Assembly (NCBI GenBank): GCA_031415695.1
Contig: JANOSH010000046.1
Location: forward strand, 62,001 to 126,000
Source of the DNA: JANOSH01 sp031415695
Lineage (GTDB): Bacteria > Actinomycetota > Acidimicrobiia > Acidimicrobiales > Ilumatobacteraceae
DNA: 64,000 nt
Direction of reading: 5' to 3'
Below, one piece after another: positions 60,457 to 64,000 of the stretch; positions within the stretch are counted from its first letter, which is position 1; each line of letters opens with the position of its first letter. The notes under the pieces were generated by a model. That model searched no databases. It had not been told where the DNA came from and saw only the letters and a program-made list of their open reading frames with translations. The position numbers and the translations under genes were made by a program.

Positions 60457-60903
60457 ATGTCTGCCTCGCTCTACCCGCGAGCTCATCGACTAATGATGGA
60501 ACATCTCGACAATGCGCGCGTTGTCGTGGTCAACGGACCCCGCCAGTCGGGAAAGAGCGAGCTACTCCGAATGACCCATCGGGCACGCGGCCAGTTCGCA
60601 CTCGCCGGCTCGACCCGATTTCTCACCGAACCCCGGCTGTCCGAGTCGCTTGCGGGACGCGCCCGATTCGTCGACCTTTGGCCCCTCGCGCAAGGCGAAA
60701 TCGAACGGCTCGACGGCGGAGACGCATTTGTCGATCAGATGTTCCGAGGGCTCGATGCGCTCGTCAACACCTCGCCACCCGGCGAGACTCGCCCAGCGAT
60801 CTTCAACCGTGTGGTTCGTGGAGGCTTTCCCGAAGCCGTTCTCACAACGAGCCATCGAGCGCAACGCGCATTCTTCGACGACTATGTGGTGTGCCACACG
60901 TAG
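60457..60903 (+). pseudogene. Truncated DUF4143-type ATPase with internal deletion
   Basis: A 148-residue remnant of an AAA+/DUF4143 ATPase whose intact relatives are about 400 residues. Walker A is present (VVVNGPRQSGKSELLRM), then the sequence jumps to RGQFALAGSTRFL (sensor region) and SLAGRARFVDLWPLAQGEI. About 50 residues including the Walker B LDE box are missing, around 60570-60582. After VVRGGFPEAVL and AFFDDYV the homology ends abruptly at about 60888, where an hsdR fragment on the other strand begins. The frame then closes at a fortuitous stop. No activity expected. Confidence 0.82.
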
Positions 60904-61154
60904 CCACCCGCCGAAATGGTGCCGAGTTGGCGGTGGTTGGTGGAGGTTTGAATACGGCGAAGGATCTGTTCGGTCGCCTCGATCTGGTACGGGCGCATCA
61001 CCAGCAGCGTGCGGTCGGCGGTGAGCACGCAGTAACGGGTGAGGATGTTGAGCAGGGCGTGCTTGGCGAAGAACGTTCTGGCGAAACCGGAGAGGTCCTG
61101 AATCGGCTTGTTACTGGCGTCGGCCCACCAGCTCGTGAAGTCGAACGTGTTCGA
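60882..61154 (-). pseudogene. hsdR: HsdR (type I restriction endonuclease) fragment
   Basis: About 90 codons match the helicase/nuclease junction of a type I restriction subunit: SWWADASNKPIQDLSGFART, FFAKHALLNILTRYCVL, LLVMRPYQIEATEQILRRI and the end LGTISAGGYVWHTT, which in HsdR runs straight into the GSGKT Walker A. Here the next codon is TAG, and beyond it lies the DUF4143 ATPase sequence. Both ends are therefore broken; the upstream part (over 61155) is not recognisable. This is a scrap of a restriction-modification system with no methylase or specificity gene nearby. Confidence 0.82.
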
Positions 61155-61445
61155 CGACACCTTGCGGCTGCGCCGTTCGGGCCTGGCTTCGTCAAGGTGC
61201 TGGCGGCGGGTGGTGTTGCATGTAGTTGCCGCGGCGCTCCCGTGCCCTCGGGGCGACAAATCCCCATTGACCTGGGCCAACGCCCATGGACGGCGCTCGC
61301 TCCACGCCCGAGCCTCAGTTGGTCTTGCGTTACAAACGGACCGTGACGTGGCGCGCCCTCGCAACACCGCACGAGACTTCGCAAGAATTCTGTGACCACG
61401 GCGTGACCAGGGTAGCGTGAAAACATGCCCTGACCTGGGCCTTTG
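61155..61445. other. Non-coding, degraded interval
   Basis: I find no recognisable gene here on either strand; several short frames are open but lack family motifs. It probably is the residue of the longer hsdR-containing element. Confidence 0.4.
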
Positions 61446-61477
61446 TGGCGGAGGTAGACGGGAGTCGGCGCGTCCCG
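61446..61477 (-). pseudogene. Possible degenerate tmRNA or tRNA 3' end
   Basis: On the minus strand the sequence contains GGGACGCG, CGACTCCCG and TACCTCCGCCA in order, similar to the conserved 3' end of tmRNA (GGACGCGGGTTCGACTCCCG then CCACCTCCACCA). The T-loop GGTT is shortened and the 5' part was not found. Such 3' ends are integrase targets, so this could mark an old insertion boundary. No intact tmRNA is visible, and the match is short. Confidence 0.35.
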
Positions 61478-61573
61478 TTAAACAAGACCTTCAGCATCAC
61501 TCACACAGAATTTCTGACAGACCCTTCGTTTTTTGTGACTCGGGGCCGGTGAGGCTGTGGATTCGTTGCGCGG

Positions 61574-61888
61574 TCACAATTCCTGCTTGTGTCCAACCCG
61601 GCGCAGCCGTTGGATGATCAAGGGTCGCGACGTCAGCCTCGGGACGTCGGAGATGATTGCTCGGACGTGGGCGCTGTCGTCGTGGCCCGCCAATGCAGCG
61701 GCGGACGCCCACGTCTCGACAAAGGTGAATTGCATCGGATCGGCGTCGTTGGTATGCAGTTCGTATTGCAGGCAGCCCGGCTCGACGACCGTCAACTCGA
61801 CCATCTCGAGGAGCCTGCCGTACAAGTCGTCGCGTGTCTCCGGACGAGCGTGGAAGATTGCGACCAGCACGATTTGCTCAGTGCGCAT
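61574..61888 (-). CDS. Antibiotic biosynthesis monooxygenase (ABM) family protein
   Basis: A 104-residue ABM/quinol-monooxygenase fold protein: QIVLVAIFHARPETRDDLYG, EPGCLQYELHTNDADP and FTFVETWASAAALAGHDDSA, all standard for the ferredoxin-like dimeric family. It follows the isomerase gene with a 1-nt gap, so it is part of the sugar-type operon. These proteins may be cofactor-free monooxygenases or mutarotase-like; the role here is open. Confidence 0.85.
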   Translation of the reverse strand: MRTEQIVLVAIFHARPETRDDLYGRLLEMVELTVVEPGCLQYELHTNDADPMQFTFVETWASAAALAGHDDSAHVRAIISDVPRLTSRPLIIQRLRRVGHKQEL

Positions 61889-61889
61889 C

Positions 61890-62810
61890 TCACATCACCA
61901 TCAGTGGACGCAGAGTGCGCCGGGCGACTTCGAGGCCTGCCTCGACCTTCTCGGGCGTTCCACCCCACATCGGGTCCTCGTGCTCGATCGACAGCACGCC
62001 GTCGAAGCCCCCGATGTAGAGCGCGTCGATCAGCTTGGCCCAGTCGACCGAGCCAAGGCCGGGTACTCGGTAGCGCCACCAGCCGACATCCCACGGGTTG
62101 TCGCGCGTGACGGCCTTGCCGGGCCAGCCGTACCGGTTACGCAGCTCTGGGAATAGCTCAATGTCTTTGGCTTGCGCGTGGGGGATCTTGTCGATGTACG
62201 GCTTGACGGCCTCGACCGGGTCGATGCCCATCCAAACCAGGTGCGACGGGTCGTAGTTGAGGTACAGCCCGATCGAGAACATCCACTCCCACAGCTCGGG
62301 CGAGTACGCCAAGTTGCCTGGATAGCCGTCGGGGTGCCAGCCCTCCATGACGCAGTTCTCGATGATCAACTTCACGTGGCGCTCACCGGCGCGATCGACG
62401 AGCGGCTTGAACACCTCGGCCGCTTCGCGCAGGTTGTCAGCCACCGACTTGGTCCAGTCGCGACCGACAAAGGTGCCGACCGTCGGGCAGCCGAGGAGCG
62501 CGGCGGCATCGATGCACGACAGGACGTGTGTGTTGATCGCCTTGCGCTCGGCAGCGTCCGGGTGCAGGTTGTTGTCGTAGAAGGCCACCGACGACAGCGT
62601 CAGGGAATGCTTGGCGAACAACTCCTTTGTCGCCTCGGCGTCACCGTCGGTAAAACCGTCGACATTCAGGTGCGTGGCCGTGAATGGACGGTCGCCAAGG
62701 TCGGGCCAGGCAGCGACCTCGAGCGCGTCATAGCCGTGGCCGGCCGCCCACGAGGTGATGTCGGCGAGCGAGCGGTTGGGCATGCATGCCGTCAGGAATC
62801 CGAGTTTCAC
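61890..62810 (-). CDS. Sugar phosphate isomerase/epimerase (TIM barrel)
   Basis: A 306-residue AP-endonuclease-like TIM barrel enzyme: KLGFLTACMPNRSLADITSW, IIENCVMEGWHPDGYPG (metal Glu), LNYDPSHLVWMGIDPVEAV (Asp/His) and GVLSIEHEDPMW (Glu). The group includes inosose dehydratase/IolE-like, xylose isomerase-like and 2-keto-inositol enzymes. GTG 62810 overlaps the stop of the Gfo/Idh gene by 4 bp, and the ABM gene follows by 1 nt. The pair of isomerase plus Gfo/Idh oxidoreductase is typical of inositol or rare sugar catabolism. Confidence 0.9.
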   Translation of the reverse strand: MKLGFLTACMPNRSLADITSWAAGHGYDALEVAAWPDLGDRPFTATHLNVDGFTDGDAEATKELFAKHSLTLSSVAFYDNNLHPDAAERKAINTHVLSCIDAAALLGCPTVGTFVGRDWTKSVADNLREAAEVFKPLVDRAGERHVKLIIENCVMEGWHPDGYPGNLAYSPELWEWMFSIGLYLNYDPSHLVWMGIDPVEAVKPYIDKIPHAQAKDIELFPELRNRYGWPGKAVTRDNPWDVGWWRYRVPGLGSVDWAKLIDALYIGGFDGVLSIEHEDPMWGGTPEKVEAGLEVARRTLRPLMVM

Positions 62811-63901
62811 AGCGAGACCTCCACCCACGCATCGGTGGCTGCGGAACACAGCACCGCGTCCGTCAGTCTGGCGGCCCGCAGACCGTCAGTAAACGTCGGC
62901 AGGCCCTCCGCGCTGGCATGGCCGAGAACCCGGTCGTACACGTCGGACACGAAAGCATTGAAGCAGTCCTGGTAACCCTGCGGATGTCCTGACGGCAGCA
63001 CGCTATAGCGGGCTGCCTCGGTGCTCAGGGTGTCCGGCGAGCGCATTATCGTCTGGTTGCTGGCTCGGCCGCCGATCCACAGGCTGTCGGGCAGCTCTTG
63101 ATCGAACGCGTATGACGCGTCGGCGCCGTCGAACTCGAACCACAGACGGTTCTTGCGGCCCGGCGAGACCTGGCTTACGACGACCGAGCCGATTGCACCA
63201 CGGTCGGTCTCGAAGATCACGGTAGCGGCGTCCTCGGTCGTGACATCGAACGGTTCCTGGGCGCCGCGCTGCGCGAACGCCGTGACCAGCCGCGCCGACA
63301 CCCGGACGATGCGGTGGCCGGTAGTGAACTCCATCAGGTCGCACCAGTGCACACCAATGTCGGCGAACGCACGCGACGGCCCGCCGATCGACGGGTCTAG
63401 GCGCCAGTTGCCGTCAACTGAGCTAGATAGCCAGTCCTGGAGGTACGAGCCGTGCACAACCCGCAGGTTTCCGGCATCGCCGGCCGAGATCCGAGTGCGG
63501 GCTTCACGCACAGCCGGGTAGAAGCGGTACACGAAAGGCACGCCGGTGACGACGTGGTTGGACGCGGCAAGGTCGACAAGGTATTGGGCGTCGTCACCCG
63601 ACAACGCCAACGGCTTCTCGCAGATCACCGGTTTCCCGACCTTTAGGGCCAGCTCGGCGATTGCCAGATGATGCGCGTTCGGAGTGCAGACGTGCACCAC
63701 ATCGATATCGTCGCTCTCGATGAGCGCCGCAGCAGATTCGGCGGCCCACAAAGCACCGACCTTCGCGGCGCCTTCAATCGCCAACTCGTGCGTCGCCGCG
63801 GCCACACCGCCGACGATTCCGCCGGCGGTGCGAACGGCCCGGGAATGAACTTCACCGATGAAGCCTGTCCCGATGATGCCCGAACGGAGTTGTGCCGGCA
63901 T
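62807..63901 (-). CDS. Gfo/Idh/MocA family oxidoreductase
   Basis: A 364-residue NAD-dependent sugar/polyol dehydrogenase: RSGIIGTGFIGEVHSRAVRT for the cofactor and GKPVICEKPLALSGDD with the EKP motif. The substrate domain has GGPSRAFADIGVHWCDLMEF and an Asp/His pair. It overlaps the isomerase by 4 bp and its ATG overlaps the permease stop by 1 nt, so it is translationally coupled in the operon. It is more distant from the Gfo/Idh at 7199. Inositol- or hexose-type substrates are plausible. Confidence 0.9.
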   Translation of the reverse strand: MPAQLRSGIIGTGFIGEVHSRAVRTAGGIVGGVAAATHELAIEGAAKVGALWAAESAAALIESDDIDVVHVCTPNAHHLAIAELALKVGKPVICEKPLALSGDDAQYLVDLAASNHVVTGVPFVYRFYPAVREARTRISAGDAGNLRVVHGSYLQDWLSSSVDGNWRLDPSIGGPSRAFADIGVHWCDLMEFTTGHRIVRVSARLVTAFAQRGAQEPFDVTTEDAATVIFETDRGAIGSVVVSQVSPGRKNRLWFEFDGADASYAFDQELPDSLWIGGRASNQTIMRSPDTLSTEAARYSVLPSGHPQGYQDCFNAFVSDVYDRVLGHASAEGLPTFTDGLRAARLTDAVLCSAATDAWVEVSL

Positions 63902-64000
63902 CAGCGCACGCCCTTGCGCTCGCGACGCAACGCCACTGCGACGACGATGATCCCACCCTTGATGATGTCGAGCTGCGAGCTCTGCAAGCCCGTCAGCAAC
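63901..64000 (-). CDS. ABC sugar permease, C-terminal end only (runs off right edge)
   Basis: The last 32 residues of a membrane permease: LTGLQSSQLDIIKGGIIVVA then VALRRERKGVR, typical of the ribose/xylose (RbsC-type) permease C-terminal helix. The stop TGA overlaps the first codon of the Gfo/Idh gene. The rest, and presumably the ATPase and binding protein, lie beyond the window. This gives the operon a sugar-uptake component. Confidence 0.7.
   Translation of the reverse strand, partial: LLTGLQSSQLDIIKGGIIVVAVALRRERKGVR

Noticed and set aside
60904..61573. CRISPR-like or tRNA gene cluster in the degraded interval
   Set aside because: No regularly spaced repeats and no tRNA cloverleaf could be traced; only a short tmRNA/tRNA-like 3' piece was seen.

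Overview
The window reads as a stretch of chromosome from a moderately high-GC actinobacterium. The best guess is an Acidimicrobiia (Ilumatobacter-like) or related free-living actinomycete. The basis is the enzyme families present (acyl-CoA synthetases, CaiB-type CoA transferases, Rieske oxygenases, P450, PPOX flavoproteins, SCO6745 and Uma2 families), the frequent GTG/TTG starts, and the many TANNNT boxes 6-7 nt before start codons, an actinobacterial leaderless pattern. No rRNA or intact tRNA gene was seen, so the taxonomy is an inference.

Layout. 1-16.5 kb: malate synthase G (cut by the left edge), a two-domain CoA transferase, two amidohydrolases, a Gfo/Idh oxidoreductase, SurE, a DapB-like reductase, an SCO6745 protein, a small gene graveyard (11.0-11.5 kb), a methyltransferase/MTHFR fusion, an SDR, an ATPase with a DUF234-like tail and a PPOX protein. 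16.5-24 kb: a Rieske oxygenase, a catalase-related hemoprotein facing a lipoxygenase, and a divergent cyclase/NB-ARC regulator. This is the most interesting locus and a candidate bacterial oxylipin module. 24-48 kb: a catabolic island for acyl and cyclic substrates. It holds TetR-Rieske-SDR, two acyl-CoA ligases, SnoaL-kinase-CobW, an SDR/Baeyer-Villiger monooxygenase/hydrolase operon, a PPOX-P450-ene-reductase-VF530 operon, a CoA transferase, an ACAD11-type dehydrogenase with a FadB-like bifunctional enzyme, a zinc-type alcohol dehydrogenase homologue and a lone ketosynthase.

48-61.5 kb is accessory and eroding: a RelE-type toxin-antitoxin pair, membrane proteins, a flavin monooxygenase lacking part of its FAD fold, a frameshifted TauE fragment, a lipoprotein esterase, a DNA ligase, two divergent Uma2 nucleases, a truncated ATPase joined to an hsdR fragment, and a possible degenerate tmRNA or tRNA 3' end. 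61.5-64 kb: a tight sugar-type catabolic operon (ABC permease, Gfo/Idh, isomerase, ABM protein).

How the genes work together. Several tight operons imply stepwise pathways: alcohol to ketone to ester to acid (34.8-31.1 kb), ring or side-chain oxidation (40.4-36.5 kb), and beta-oxidation fed by CoA ligases (41.8-45.2 kb). Convergent gene pairs commonly overlap at their 3' ends, and at least eight genes are truncated, frameshifted or internally deleted, so the genome looks compact but actively eroding.
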